In this document: positions 43,955-54,300 of the stretch, in pieces
How the letters are laid out: every line of letters begins with the position of its first letter
How positions within the stretch are numbered: position 1 is the stretch's first letter
Assembly: GCA_036245805.1 (NCBI GenBank)
Contig: BTRK01000001.1
Span: 11,470,001 to 11,534,000 of the forward strand
From: Pristionchus mayeri
Lineage: Eukaryota > Nematoda > Chromadorea > Rhabditida > Neodiplogasteridae
Reading direction: 5' to 3'
Length of the DNA: 64,000 nucleotides
Program-made: the position numbers and the translations under genes
The notes under the pieces: model-generated
Databases searched by the model: none
Seen by the model: the letters and a program-made list of their open reading frames with translations, nothing else
Told to the model about the DNA's origin: nothing

Positions 43955-45090
43955 GAAATATGAGCCCGTATGTTTCTTGCCCTAATTTATTACGGATATT
44001 ATAATAAAAGTTGAGTATTTTAACTATGTAAACAGTTCTATGCCAAACAGCGACATGTGAAGCACTCATTTGGCACCAAAATATAACGTATTGACATAGA
44101 ATTTATGAATGGGTTCAGTGAACGTCGACTGAGCCTCAACGTCAACCAAATATACGTGCAGATGCCTTTTGGAGAAGATTATCGATGCCAACGGTTCCCT
44201 TTCTGACCCCTTTTCGCCCTCCCGTGACCCCACGTAACTACAGACACATAGACAGTTTAATAACTCTTTATCGTAGTTCATATCAATTGTACAATGATTT
44301 AGGACGACTTGTAGCACCCCCAGAATCTCCTCAAGTCGTTTCGATAGAATTTCGATGACCCCTGAAAATATGGTATGTTTCAACTTTTGACTGCGTGATA
44401 GCATGCATTGCAATCACACAGTTCAGAATGTAATCATACACCAAGGATTACAATCGTTGTGATCACCTCCGGATGAAAACATTTGATGTTTTCACGCAGT
44501 GTGTGATCACAATCGTTGCCTTCATCCCCGGATGATTACAACTGACTGTAAGCACTCAGTGCATGATTACATCAAATGTTATCATAAACCAAGGATCACA
44601 ACGGTGGTCTAAATCCCTGTGTGTTCACCACGATTGTAAATCACCAATTGTCGTACAACGCGTCTCAAAAAACGATAAATTTATGATGTTTCTGGAATGT
44701 CATCTCCGCCCCCGCATATTGTCAAGCACTGTTTCTCATTTATGAGAGAAGGAGCATGAGGAATGGAAAGATTGATCCGAATCATCTTCCCTGAACTCTT
44801 CATTTTCCGCACTGTCAAATTACAAAAATATATGTTTCACTGCTGCCTAATATCTTGCAGTCCCAGTTTGTTATAGTGTTGATCATCTATTCGAGGCGAA
44901 AAAATCATTAAAAATTGGGAAACCGTCAATATGAGTTTTGCGTGTTGTATTCGTGTGGCTTTCAATAGCGTCTCGAGAGAAGGACAAACAACAACAAGAT
45001 CAGATATGGATGTCGAAAAGTCATGCAAAACTGAGAAAATTTAGAAATTTAAAAACACATAGATCAATAATCATAACAGATTGATTTTTC
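43955..45090. other. Non-coding, small ATCACAA-type repeats
   Basis: Between 44410 and 44640 the words AAGGATTACAATCGTTG, GATCACAATCGTTG and CCGGATGA recur in direct and inverted form over about 230 bases, suggesting a small compound fold-back element. Nothing else is seen. Confidence 0.5.
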
Positions 45091-45302
45091 TTTACCGGCC
45101 CTTCTCGAACGACTCCTTACATCTGATCGATTTTATGCAGATAATTCGCCATTAGTCGTTGCGGCGTTCTGCAAGAAATTACTCATTCCATTTTGATCGC
45201 TCTCGCCAGCCAGGTCGATGAGAGAGCACTCAGAATGAAGAGAGACAGGTCTCTCGATCACTATTCTCCATCCATCAAGTGGAAAGCTCCGGCTAAATAA
45301 TA

Positions 45303-45391
45303 ACTAGGTCGGATGAGAACTATGATGCCGTCTTTCAAGCCTGTATATCAAAGGTGGCATGACTTCGTAGTTCTGATCCCACTTAGTGTCC
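45303..45391. repeat. Short inverted-repeat element related to 1111-1256
   Basis: Ends ACTAGGTCGGATGAGAACTA and the inverse TAGTTCTGATCCCACTTAGT. The arms also share GATGCC / GGCATGAC. Smaller than the first copy. Confidence 0.6.
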
Positions 45392-45589
45392 ATAAATCTC
45401 ACTCGGATGCTTAGCGCGTTCGCTTGTGTTTCACTACTACTTTATCGTTTTTCAAGTCCTTTCCAGCCAATATCAGTTTCCCTTCGAATCGACAAATACG
45501 AATGATTATTGAATCTACTAAAGAGCTTGTAAATTGAAGATCGAATTTCACAACAAAGTTCAAAGATCAACCAAGAGTTTTCACTCCAG

Positions 45590-46640
45590 ACCGTTCCTTC
45601 TCGAACGACTCCCCCTACCTGCTCGTTTCCTACTCATCGGCCACCGTAATCTCCGCATCGATTGGCATAGACGTACAGGAGTACTGTAGCAGGTTCAGGC
45701 CGAATATCATCGTGAGGTAAGAGGCAAGCTTGGTCTGATCACAACTGGTCTCAATTAGTTTACAAAAACGTGCCTTCGGCTCTATTCTAAACAATCGCTC
45801 GACCGGTCGAGCTATGAGAAAGCAAGGGAAAAGAAGAGACGAAAAACATTTTAGCGGACTCTAGCATCAATCGCTCTTTCCGATGAGAATGAGCACACAA
45901 AATCCATTATATAAATTTTACAAAATCCATTATATAAATGCAATATCGTTTAACGAATCTCGGTTATGCTTCACATCTCATTAATTTTTCTACAGTGATT
46001 CGATGTGTCGGGCTTATCTGATTTTTAAAAAAATAAAATAAATCAATAATCAGTGGTCTGCCTCCCTTCATCGAGGACGAGGCGGAGCAGGTAGAGATCG
46101 ATGGGCACGTCTTCGAGGTACGGTAGAATACCGGTAAACTATTGGTAACTTACTCACCGTAATCTGGGCCTATTTATTATACCGAAGCCTATGATTGCAC
46201 CTCGTAATGCCTTCTTATCGTGACCCCGAGCTTTTTTATTCTATCGAAGCCTACGGTAGGGTACAGTAATCAGTTCTTACCCATGATATATTTCCGAGCA
46301 ACCCAAAATTAGTGATGACAGAAAATGCGTGCAATCATCATCGCTATAGACCTACCTTGTCCATTTGCATCGAGATCACCGAGCCATCGATCGACACTTC
46401 TCACTCACTTCTCGATCACTTCCTACCGTATCCCTCCTTCCAGATGGTCGGAAAGTGCGTTCGGTGCGAGATGATCTGCATCGATCAGGCGACCGGCGAC
46501 AAGGACCCGGCCGCCCTGTTGGCGCTCAGGGAAGCGAGAAGAGGCGAGGGAGTACGGTAAAATCATTAATCGACAACTGACGATATTGTTTTAATTTGGC
46601 TGATACTGCAAAAAACTGACTTTTGTAGATCACTTTCGGT
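45590..46640 (+). pseudogene. Partial third copy of the MOCOS 3' exons
   Basis: It holds counterparts of the last four MOCOS exons: about 45593-45718, 46053-46117, 46444-46551 and the start of the last exon at 46630, which ends after ITFGIYL in unrelated AT-rich sequence. An older scrap of the first of these (CCCTTCTCGAACGACTCC) lies at about 45100. The coding parts are well preserved, but the copy has no N-terminal half, so no sulfurase can be made. Confidence 0.82.
45786..45846. repeat. Dispersed hairpin repeat in the third MOCOS copy
   Basis: Centre CGACCGGTCGAGCTATGAG with flanking AACAATCGCT and AAGAAGAGACG. The stem is mostly decayed, but the palindromic centre is kept. Confidence 0.5.
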
Positions 46641-46747
46641 ATTTATTTACATTTTCACAACTTCAAAAATTATTTTGCCTAATTTCTCTTTTTAGCAACC
46701 TCTAGAATTCGTTTATTCATCGTTCTTCTATTTTCACTTTTTCCGAT

Positions 46748-48292
46748 TTACGTTTTTGCCTTTCTACCGAGCTTTACTGATAAATTTTGAGATTTGTTGC
46801 AAACCAGTGCACCATACCACTGAACCTCCGTGACAGTGATCTCGATCGTGGCCAAGGGACGGGAAGCGGCATCTCCGATCTGGAGGCAGACTGTTTCGGA
46901 AGGTCCGATCGCTGGCCACTGCACTGTATCCTCGATTGAGCAGACGAGTCTTCCTCCCTCACGCGTGCAACTCTCCTGGGTCGCCTTGATTGTCGTTGCC
47001 TGGTCACAGGCCGTGACTCCATTCAGTACGATGAGCATCGCCACGAGTGCTGTCCACTTCAACGCCTTGACACCTCCTCCTCGTCTTGGTCGTCTCGGTG
47101 CTTCCATCGGTCTCGGAGCTCTACGGATCCTTCGGTAGATCCATCGCATCAGTCCTGCGAGGGCCCTCCACAGGCCACAGATCACTTGCCCGCATCCCGT
47201 ACAGATCAGGCAACAGTTGACGCAGAGAGTGAGGGCCGTTGTGGCGAAGTAGAGGACGATTGCCGCGACAATGATTACAGTGCGTGGAGCGCAGTGGATG
47301 TTCCGCACGAGCTCCCAGCAGAACACGCAGTTAATCTGGTCACAGAATGCTCCAGCGGGGCAGTCGATCCACTTCTCGAAGACCCTCTCCGCTCCCTTGA
47401 ACAGAGTGACCTTCACCTTGTAGGGTGCTACCGTAATTCCGTGAGGGAACACCACGTCCTCCTTCTCCTCCGGGTCTTCGGTCCTCTCACAGTGATTTCT
47501 TGAGCAGGCCTCGAGTAGTCGCGGATGGCCGGAGGATTGGACGACAACACCTCATGTCGTGCACTGCACTGTACAGTTCTTGCATGCCGTGACTGGAGCC
47601 TTGAAGGAGTAGACGGTGGTGTAGGCTCTTCCCCATGCTCGGACGGCTACCGTATCCTTCCCTGCCTTCAGGAATACGACCTCATTCTGACGGTTGGTGC
47701 AGAACATAGTGGCGTTGTTGCTATCACGCTTGGCCTTGGAGCGGTAGTTCTTCGTGCCTGTGACGATGCTTCCACTGCCTACGCACGCAGGATCGAGAGG
47801 GTTGCGGAAATGCAGATGTAGCTCCACCAGCGGTTGGTTTACTCCGTCATACAGTTCCACGGAGTTAATCCACTTCGAACGGGGCGTAGGATCACATTCC
47901 GGTTTCGGCTGGAATCCGCAGACATCCTTGATCATCAATTGGTCGAACAGGCTCTGCACTCCCGCATTCTTCAGTGTCGAGTTCTCAGTCAGCTGTCCGA
48001 TGTAATGCGAGCATCCCGAGCTCCACCCAGGACATGGGCATGCCGGGCCACATGTGACGTTTGTTGCCGAGTAGACTCGAAGGTGCTGCTCCTTGCGACA
48101 GGCGACGTCGACGTAGCAGAGGGTATTGCTCGTCTTGTTGGGCAAGCTGTATATCACTGGTCCTCCTGACTGGCCGCAGTCCTCCGCGTATTCTATTACC
48201 GCTCCTTTCGGTACCGAGTTGTTTGGGCAGAGAACGGCAGAAGCGGGAGTGAATTGTGCCGCCATCATCATCATCGTCGTCAGTAGCGGCAT
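46748..48292 (-). pseudogene. Virus-type glycoprotein (env-like) frame of the BEL/Pao element
   Basis: The frame starts at 48292, 12 bases after the end of pol, with a hydrophobic signal peptide. A cysteine-rich ectodomain with several Asn-x-Ser/Thr sites follows, then a membrane segment, a basic patch, and a second hydrophobic segment that looks like an internal signal before another cysteine-rich start. This two-part layout is like the phlebovirus-type glycoproteins known in some nematode BEL/Pao elements (family knowledge; similarity not tested). A TGA at 47552-47554 interrupts the frame, and the second part is cut off after about 60 residues where host sequence begins (about 46815). It cannot make a complete envelope. 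Confidence 0.72.
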
Positions 48293-48304
48293 TGCCTTCT
48301 TCCT

Positions 48305-50485
48305 TCATCTGAGGTTGTAGGTCCGAGTCGGTGCCGGTTCTTCTCCCACGGAATTGACCTCGTTCTCTCGCTCCTTTCTTCTACTCCTCCTTGCCTTCTT
48401 CTCCTCCTTTGTGCTCTGCCTTGCTTCTTGGCCAACCGTGATCTTCAGACCGGATTCGTCTCCGTGGACTCTTCGTTCTCCTCCTCCTTGGTCGTTAGTC
48501 ACCTTGAGGATAACTTCCGGCTCCGATTCTGGCTCCTGGATCTTCTTGGCATCGTCGGGGTCCTCGGCGCTGATTTCCAGGGGAAGGAGGTGATTGACTG
48601 CTCGCTCCAGCAGCTTGCGATTTGGCATCTTAATGACTGCTGCTCTGGCCTCTCCTCCTTTGGAGCGAAGAACTCTGGACACGCGTGCCATCTTCCATTC
48701 TCCCCTCGGGAGCAGCTTGTCAATGACCAGGACGACTTCTCCTTCCCTTGGCTCTCTCGAGTGTCGAGACCGGGGATGCCTGTGCTCGCTTCGATGGACT
48801 TCTCGCAGAGAGGGAAGGTAGAATCGTTGCCACTCATTCCAGAAACAGTCCAATAGCTCCGTAGTCGAGGTCCACAGATCCTTCAGTTCCTCCTTCCCTG
48901 CACGGAATTCGACTCCTGGTTGACTTCGTGGGAGATGGAAAGTCGGTGAGATGAAATCGATAGGCCTTAGCACCTCTCCTGAGTCTGATACTTGCACCAG
49001 GAGGCGGGAGTTTACCAGTGCTTCGATCTCCGTGATTAGACAGTGGAGCTCGACGCTTCTCAGTGTCCTGCGCCCAACGGACTTCTCGAATGCGTTCTTC
49101 ACCATTCCCACCATCCTCTCGTAGTGGCCTCCCTTCCACGGCGCCCTCGGAGTGATCCTCCTCCACTCGATTCCCTCCGTGGCGATGTAGGTACCGGTCT
49201 CATCGTCCTCTGTTGCGGCCTTCCATGCTTCTCTCGTCGCCTTCTCTGCTCCTACGAGATTCGTCCCGTTATCACTGACGATGAAGTCTGGGCGGCCTCT
49301 CCTAGCAATGAATCTTCTCATCGCTAGTATGAAGCTTGCCGAGGACAGGTCGTTGACTATCTCCAGGTGCACCGTTCGAGTGCACATGCATGACCACAGG
49401 GCCACCCACACCTTTTTCCTTCCTCGACTGGAATTGGTTGTGATGGGGCCCATCAGGTCGACGCCGACTGACGAGAATGGCCTGGACGGATTCACTTGAC
49501 GATGAGGCAGTGGAGGCATGGGCGGTAGTTGGAACGGTTTGGCCTTGTCCTTCAGGCACTTGGGACACTCCTTGATGGTCCTTTTCATCAGCCTTGCTCT
49601 TCTTGGGATCCAGTAGGACAAGCGCAGATGAGCCAGTGAGCCCTTCTCCCCCGCGTGGCATCGGTCCACGTGAGCCTTGCGAGCTACGAGCTTGGCGATT
49701 CCTGCCCGTGGATCCAGGAAGAAGGGGCATCCGGTTCCTCCGAGTCTGGCCGCGTTCACCAGTCTCCCGTACGCTCTCCATGTCTCTCCGTCCTTCTTCA
49801 GGCCGAAGTTTCTCACAATTTCCGGATGAGGCGGGTACTCCTTGGTAGCTTCCGCGATCAGCCACCGATCTGCTGTGCTTCTCTCCTGCGCGGTGAGAAT
49901 CCGGCTCTCCGATTCTTGCGGGTGCGGCTGCAGGTACTCTGAGTGGACCGGAATTCCTCGTGCCATCGTTGTCCTCCTCGCGAAGCGCAATACAAAGGCC
50001 GCGGTCGTCTGCATACGGCGATGCGTGAAAAACCGACTGACATCAAGCTGCGGCTTGTACGTGACTGCTTCTGTCGTTGCGGCAGCTACCTGCGTCTTGA
50101 TGCCCTCGACCTCCTCCTCTGTCGACTCGTCTACTGCCGGGCGAGCTGAGTATCCATGGGGGGTGACTGGCCACGCATCTTGCTCCTTTCGCAGCCACGT
50201 CGGTCCTTGCAGCCAGAGCGCGTTCTCCTTCAGCTCATCCACTGTGCAACCCCGTGAGGCCACATCCGCTGGATTGTCGAACGTGGGCACGTAGCAAAAC
50301 TCGTCGATCTCCATCTCCTGGATCTTCTTCACACGGTTTGCGACGAACTTCTGATGCTCTCCACTGGTTTCGCCTCCTCCTTCTTCTTGGCTTTCTCCTC
50401 GGAAGTAGGGCACACCTTTGATTTCGACATCAATAGGTATGTGTTGAAACCCTACAGGGTCCTCGATCGGATATACACGGCACAA
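48305..50485 (-). pseudogene. BEL/Pao pol, RNase H end and integrase
   Basis: About 726 codons open. It begins with the tail of the RNase H region (VPTFDNPADVASRG). The zinc-binding domain is CHAGEKGSLAHLR with CPKC. The integrase core has Asp in VGVDLMGPI, Asp in VSDNGTN and Glu in KGGHYERMVG. A basic C-terminal region follows. The frame is intact in itself but disconnected from the reverse transcriptase frame by the broken segment at 50486-50615. Confidence 0.88.
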
Positions 50486-50615
50486 CCGTATCCTTGTGCT
50501 CCCGAAGCGTCACAGAAAGCATGGAGCTCTGCTTGACTCCCTGGAATCCTTCGAGGAATGATGAGTTTCGTCTGCGATCGAATTCCATTCCTGCTGTAGA
50601 TCGGCCGAGAGAGAC

Positions 50616-52970
50616 TCATACCATGGGAGATCGATTATCTTCTGGACGAATCGAGATGAGATGAGCACAGCCTTGGTACAGGGCCTTATTCAGGGACCGT
50701 CCCTTCGGCCCTGCACTAGCGTTGAAGACGATCCTGACCGTCTGCGATCGAATTCCATTCCTGCTGTAGGCCGAGAGAGACTCATCCCATGGGAGATCGA
50801 TTATCTTCTGGACGAATCGACGGGCCGGAAGAAGCGCCGGTGCTAGCCATCCAGCAAGGTCGTAGGTGCTCATGACCTCGGCGAGAATCGTCCTCTTGGT
50901 GAGTCGCTTGCCTGTCCTGCGCATCGTCCGCACTCTCATCGTGTCCGTCGTCAGATCCCATCCGATGCCGAGGAAAGAGGTGGCGCTCATGCCTGGATCG
51001 TCTGTGATCTCCTCATTCACGGCCTTGTGGTTGCTTGTCCGCTCGCGAAGGGGCATCATCGCTCGCCCGAAGATCTCGTTCGTCTCCTTCACCTTCTCGA
51101 GCGCCTCCTCCGGGGAGTCTGCTCCGATCATCAGGTTGTCGGCGTACAGGTTCGCCTTGAACTCGCTGGCCAGTGGTGTTCCCTCGTCATCCAGATGCTT
51201 CCGAATGGTGGCAGCTAGTAGATGGGGTGACGAGATGATTCCGAAGGGTATGCGAGTGAAGCGCAGTGCGAGCAGGTTCTCGCTAGTCGGAGGCTTCTCC
51301 GCATCCTTCAACCAGTAGAGACGCACTGCATCACGATCCTCCAGTTGAAGCCCCACTTGGAGGAAGGCTTTCCGTATGTCGGCCGTGAGGACTATCTCCT
51401 TCGTCCTCATCCTGAGGAGCATGGCCGCTCCATGAGGCAGATGAGCACAGCCTTGGTACAGGGCCTTATTCAGGGACCGTCCCTTCGGCCCTGCACTAGC
51501 GTTGAAGACGATCCAGACCTTCGTGCTCTTCTTGGCCTCATTAATGACTGGATGATGAGGTAGGTAGGCCACGACTCCTACATGCTGTTCCTCATTCTCC
51601 ACGATCTCGAAGATGCCCTCCTTCAGTTGCTCTTGGAAGATTGCATCGTAGTCCTTCAGTCTTCCGATCTCGTCGAGTCTCCTGACCACGGAACGAAGCT
51701 GCCCCAGGCACATTCCTCTGTTGTCCGCGACGTCCGGCTTCTCCGACTTGTAGGGCAATCGAGTGGAGAATCGGCCATCTGCTTCTTTCTTCACAGTGGC
51801 GTCGAAGTGCTGCTGTGCTGCTTCTCCGTCCTTGATATGGGGGTCGTCCATGACACCCACAGATTCGATCGAGAAGAACTTCTTCATCTGCTCGGTGATC
51901 TCCTCGTCCTCTTCCTTCTTCTTGGTCTTGACCGTGGCGACAGTGTGCGACTGAACGGTGGCGACGGTTCCCACTCCCGTCACCATGCGCCCAAAGATCG
52001 TTTTAATGGAGCGCAGTCCAGATGGGACCCGTTCTCCCTTCTGCAGCACGATGTCCCAGAATTGGTCACCTCCGATGAGAAGGCCAGGCTTCTCTCGTAC
52101 CGTAGTCGGCCGCTTCTTCTCCTGGTCCTCCTGGAGCACTCTGACCACTTCTCCAGCCATATGCGGAGTCGAGTAGGCCATTAGGTCGACGTAGGTACCG
52201 TCCTTCTGCAGGGCCTTGATCCTGTAGAGTCCACTGTTGACGGTCTCCTGGTGCTCTCCGAGTCCTGTAACCATCATCCGGTTCGTCTCGATTGGTCGCA
52301 GCGCGAGTTTCTCCACCAACTCCTCCGAAATGAAGTTGCTGTCTGACCCATTGTCAACGAATAGGGTGGTGAGAGCCTCCTGGCCGGTGACAGGGTTCAA
52401 CACCTTGACCTCATGGGTGAGCAGAATGGCCTTTCTGTCGTCGTTCTGGATGGCTGCGGCTCCGGCTGCCTGCCACGGACGGCGCTCTCGTGGCGTCGCC
52501 CCGCTACTCCTGCACAGCGCCGTGTGGTGATCCTTGGCACCGCACCTCTGGCAGGTTCTCTTCGATCGACAGTTCTTCAGTTGATAGCCCGTGCCTAGGC
52601 ATCCGAAGCAGAGGTTGAGTTCGGCCGTTCTCCGTCGTCTCTGCTCGATATCCATGCGACACTCCTGTGCATGTGGCTTCCTCTGCACAGGAAGCATCCT
52701 CCTCTGGGAGTCTCCGTCTTCTTCCAACGTCCTCCATCGGGATTCCGTGGGCGAGGATCCGTTCGCCTCGGTCGCTCCTTCTCCGTGTGGGCTACGTTTG
52801 CCCTGGCAGTGACGGTACGATTCCTGCCCATCTCGTCCAACTGCCTCCGAATTGCGACTTCCTTGGCCACGAAGTCCAGTTGCTCCGCGATTGTCATTTT
52901 CTTGCCTCCTGCCTCCACTTTCTTCCTGAAGAGCTTCTCCTGAAGCGACGCGGGTAGCTTCCTGTGGCAC
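50616..52970 (-). pseudogene. BEL/Pao protease and reverse transcriptase, rearranged
   Basis: The first part, down to about 52690, is out of the Gag frame. The meaningful reading starts near AQECRMDIEQRR: zinc knuckles CFGCLGTGYQLKNC and CQRCGAKDHHTALC, aspartic protease with LFVDNGSDSNF, then reverse transcriptase (VLTADIRKAFLQV, FGIISSPHLLAA). The catalytic box reads YADN rather than the usual YxDD, which should abolish activity. Near its C-terminal end the frame repeats the segment IVFNASAGPKGRSLNKALYQ, because about 75 bases (51440-51514) are copied to about 50658-50733, flanked by a second duplicated stretch (about 50571-50657 and 50734-50823). Confidence 0.86.
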
Positions 52971-53410
52971 ACCGTGTCGATGACTCCGTTGTCCACTCGC
53001 TCTCCTAGCGAGAGAAGGAGACGGACGATCCGTTGCAACTCTTGAACCGTGCGATGAGCCGAGGCCGTGTCCTCCCTGGCCTCTGGCACCTCCAGGAGCT
53101 CGTTGTGGAGCCTCGTTATCTGGATTCCGTCGTCTCCGTATTCATCTTTCAACGCTTGCACCACATGAGAGTAGGCCTCGTCGCTGACGGAATACCCCGA
53201 GACCAGGGCGAGAGGAGGGCCGCGGAGCGCCCCCAGCAGAAATACGAGCTTCTCCGTGGGTGAGATCTTCTGGGCGTCCACCGTGATGGAGAACCTTGCC
53301 CAGAATTGCCTCCAGTCCTGAGAGCCATCGAAGGCAGGAATCTCTTGCCTTGGCAGTCTTGGCCGGATTCTCTGCTCCTCTCGTCGTGATGTCAGAGTCA
53401 GCTGATAGCG
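52595..53410 (-). pseudogene. BEL/Pao Gag, DUF1759-type domain
   Basis: Includes LPRQEIPAFDGSQDWRQFW upstream of 53281 and LVFLLGALRGPPLALVSGY, typical of the Gag-like DUF1759 domain of BEL/Pao polyproteins. The frame runs on to CFLCRGSHMHRS, the first zinc-knuckle half. The second half continues in another frame (about 52660-52690), so a one- or two-base change separates Gag from protease. Confidence 0.78.
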
Positions 53411-53892
53411 CGGGGCACAGCTGACACTGCTGCCTCTCCCGTCGAGTTCTCTCTTCTCTCCCGATCGATCTCTTCTTCCTCCGAGTGATGACTCATCTCG
53501 TCTTCCTCCTCCTCTTCCAGCTGATCTATCTCCCTACCTCCTTCGAAGGCTTCCGTCAGTCTTCTTTCCGTGCTCGAGAGTGTGGTTAGTGCCTGCTCCG
53601 ATTGGTCCAGGACGGCCAGGACCTCTGCTTCTTGCGTTTTGAACTTCTCCGTCTCATCCTTCTTCTCATTTCCCTCCTCTATCCGCTCCAGTTTACCCTT
53701 GAACTCGGCTAAGGAATCTTGAGTGATCTTCTGAGCCGTCTCAATCTTCGTGATGAGTGAAGACGTGGTCTCCTTCAACCTCCTTACTGCTTCCTTATCC
53801 GTCGGGTCCACTTGGAAGTCCTGGCTGCTCGCTTGGCTGAGAGCGGCGATCAGCTTCCTCCTTGCCGTGCTTAGCAGCCGTGCCTGCGTCAT
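53398..53892 (-). pseudogene. BEL/Pao Gag N-terminal coiled-coil part
   Basis: About 164 codons, start at 53892, rich in Glu, Lys and Ala with heptad-like spacing (ETTSSLITKIETAQK) and a Glu run near the end (DQLEEEEEDEMSHHSEEEE). The frame stops at 53398, while the DUF1759 part continues in another frame from about 53410, so a small indel lies there. Confidence 0.7.
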
Positions 53893-54300
53893 TGTTGACG
53901 AGACAGCTGTCCTCCGCAGGGGGATTTCTCTGGGGGGAAGAGATGAAATAGCTCACAGTACTGCCTCCCGACGTCAGCCTCCCGTAGTCAGCGGAAGACG
54001 ATGCGGTCGAGGGAAGGGAAAGGGGACGGAAGCTACCTGGCGGATCGACGCTTGACCAGCCACGGCGACAAGCGGATCAACACCAGGGAGTGGAATTACT
54101 AACCTCCCCTCCTTCCTTCTTAGCGAAGCGATCGTCTCCTCTCCTCGGCGGTCACGGTCTCCTCTCCGGGCGGGGACGGTGGGGAAAGAAGAGGCAGGAA
54201 GGGAAGGCAGGGGTCTGGTGCTGTCGGTGGTTCAGTTGGGGTCCAAGTTTGATCCTTGACGATGCACCACTTGTCTCTGTTTGCCAGCAGAGATCGAGCG

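Larger units (their letters stand above)
46815..54300 (-). mobile_element. Decayed BEL/Pao retroelement, 3' truncated
   Basis: Gag, zinc knuckles, aspartic protease, reverse transcriptase, RNase H, integrase and an env-like frame follow in BEL/Pao order on the minus strand. The 3' end stops inside env at sequence that matches the region beside the 36.4-38.3 kb palindrome, so no 3' LTR exists here, and the 5' LTR cannot be confirmed by comparison. Frames are broken by at least two frameshifts, one stop and an internal rearrangement. It is an immobile relic. Confidence 0.88.

Noticed and set aside
46312..46580. An apparent small gene encoding [19 protein letters not shown]
   Set aside because: It is an exon of the third MOCOS fragment, not a separate gene.
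48354..53263. Many plus-strand frames of 60-200 codons
   Set aside because: They are antisense shadows of the GC-rich gag, pol and env frames of the retroelement.
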